A stretch of 6,344 bases of DNA from an uncultured Lachnospiraceae bacterium. GTDB lineage: Bacteria; Bacillota; Clostridia; Lachnospirales; Lachnospiraceae. This document shows positions 6,141 through 6,344 of the stretch, in pieces (position 1 is the first letter of the stretch; every line of letters starts with the position of its first letter). Under the pieces are notes generated by a model that made no database searches, was not told where the DNA came from, and saw only the letters and a program-made list of their open reading frames with translations. The translations under genes were made by a program, and so were the position numbers. The stretch spans positions 1 to 6,344 of the forward strand of contig CADCQV010000176.1 of assembly GCA_902803625.1 (NCBI GenBank), given 5' to 3'.

Positions 6141-6162
6141 TAGGTAGAAGTTAGGTAGAATA
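6141..6162 (+). repeat. Imperfect 11-bp tandem duplication after the STAS stop
   Basis: TAGGTAGAAGT (6141-6151) is followed directly by TAGGTAGAATA (6152-6162), 9 of 11 bases identical. It lies where the C-terminal coding part of a full STAS gene would be expected, and an 11-bp duplication would shift the frame. It may also be simple chance in a non-coding stretch. Confidence 0.5.
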
Positions 6163-6211
6163 ATAGGTATTTTCGTTAAAATCATACAGTAATTGCCGTG
6201 AGAACGGACTT

Positions 6212-6260
6212 TAAAAAAGTGTTAATGGAGATTGATTCATTGACGCTTTTTTATTTTATT
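6212..6260 (+). terminator. Strong rho-independent terminator, probably bidirectional
   Basis: The arm 6212-6227 pairs with 6238-6253 in a 16-bp stem containing two G-U pairs and no mismatch, with a 10-nt loop (6228-6237). The 3' arm carries six Ts and leads into a T-rich tract (TTTTTTATTTTATT) to 6260. The six As on the 5' arm would give a U tract on the other strand, so the hairpin could stop transcripts from either side. It closes the phosphatase-STAS unit. Confidence 0.88.
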
Positions 6261-6273
6261 CAATACATTTCCT

Positions 6274-6302
6274 GTCACATTTCGGCTGGATCCGCGTATA
6301 AT
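6274..6302 (+). promoter_or_regulatory. Sigma-A promoter for a gene beyond the right edge
   Basis: A perfect -10 TATAAT at 6297-6302 has, 17 nt upstream, GTCACA at 6274-6279 (4 of 6 to TTGACA). It follows the terminator and precedes a ribosome binding site at 6334, leaving a short leader of about 35-40 nt. Confidence 0.72.
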
Positions 6303-6333
6303 ATAAGTGAAAGCAGAAATTCATCACCATTTT

Positions 6334-6341
6334 GGAGGAGG
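6334..6341 (+). promoter_or_regulatory. Very strong ribosome binding site at the window end
   Basis: GGAGGAGG at 6334-6341 is near-perfectly complementary to the 3' end of 16S rRNA. With AAA as the last bases of the window, the start codon of the next gene should lie within a few nucleotides past 6344. Together with the TATAAT promoter this suggests a well-expressed gene, whose identity is not visible. Confidence 0.75.
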
Positions 6342-6344
6342 AAA

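Noticed and set aside
6113..6211. A separate small gene after the STAS stop (ATG at 6114)
   Set aside because: It gives only five codons before a stop, and no other frame here has a start with a ribosome binding site. The stretch is better read as the decayed STAS 3' end or plain spacer.

Overview
The window looks like a chromosomal stretch from a Gram-positive anaerobe of the class Clostridia, most likely the family Lachnospiraceae. The support is strong AGGAGG-type ribosome binding sites, an amino-acid ABC transporter whose substrate-binding protein and permease are one lipoprotein polypeptide, an unusual SpoIIE/RsbU-type phosphatase, and an 'SSAG'-type STAS protein. This placement is inference from protein style. 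No 16S or other marker is present. All recognised genes are on the + strand.

Layout. (i) 2-442: the 3' part of a methylthioadenosine/S-adenosylhomocysteine nucleosidase gene, cut by the window edge. (ii) 495-3105: an amino-acid ABC importer of two overlapping genes. The first encodes a lipoprotein carrying a substrate-binding region, apparently circularly permuted, fused to a HisM/GlnP-type permease. The second encodes a GlnQ-type ATPase with an extra C-terminal domain of about 118 residues that resembles a degenerate RsbW/SpoIIAB-like (HATPase) fold. (iii) 3181-3768: a small membrane protein with an N-terminal double-CxxC zinc ribbon. (iv) 3836-5887: a polytopic membrane protein with an acyltransferase-like N-terminal half fused to a PP2C-type (SpoIIE/RsbU) serine phosphatase. 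It sits directly downstream of a good sigma-A promoter whose predicted start site falls on the start codon, so its mRNA may be leaderless. (v) 5909-6112: a short STAS (anti-sigma-factor-antagonist-like) protein that stops about 30 residues early and whose 3' end looks decayed. (vi) 6212-6260: a strong intrinsic terminator. (vii) 6274-6341: a promoter and a very strong ribosome binding site for a gene that starts just beyond the window.

How the parts may work together. The phosphatase, the STAS protein and the RsbW-like domain are the three parts of a partner-switching module (phosphatase, phosphorylatable antagonist, kinase or anti-sigma partner). Here the RsbW-like part is attached to an amino-acid transporter ATPase, the phosphatase is attached to a membrane domain, and no sigma factor is visible. 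One reading is that partner switching controls transporter activity, or that transporter state feeds the switch. That is inference. What the sequence shows directly is the set of domains, their fusions and their adjacency. The last member, STAS, may be broken in this strain.
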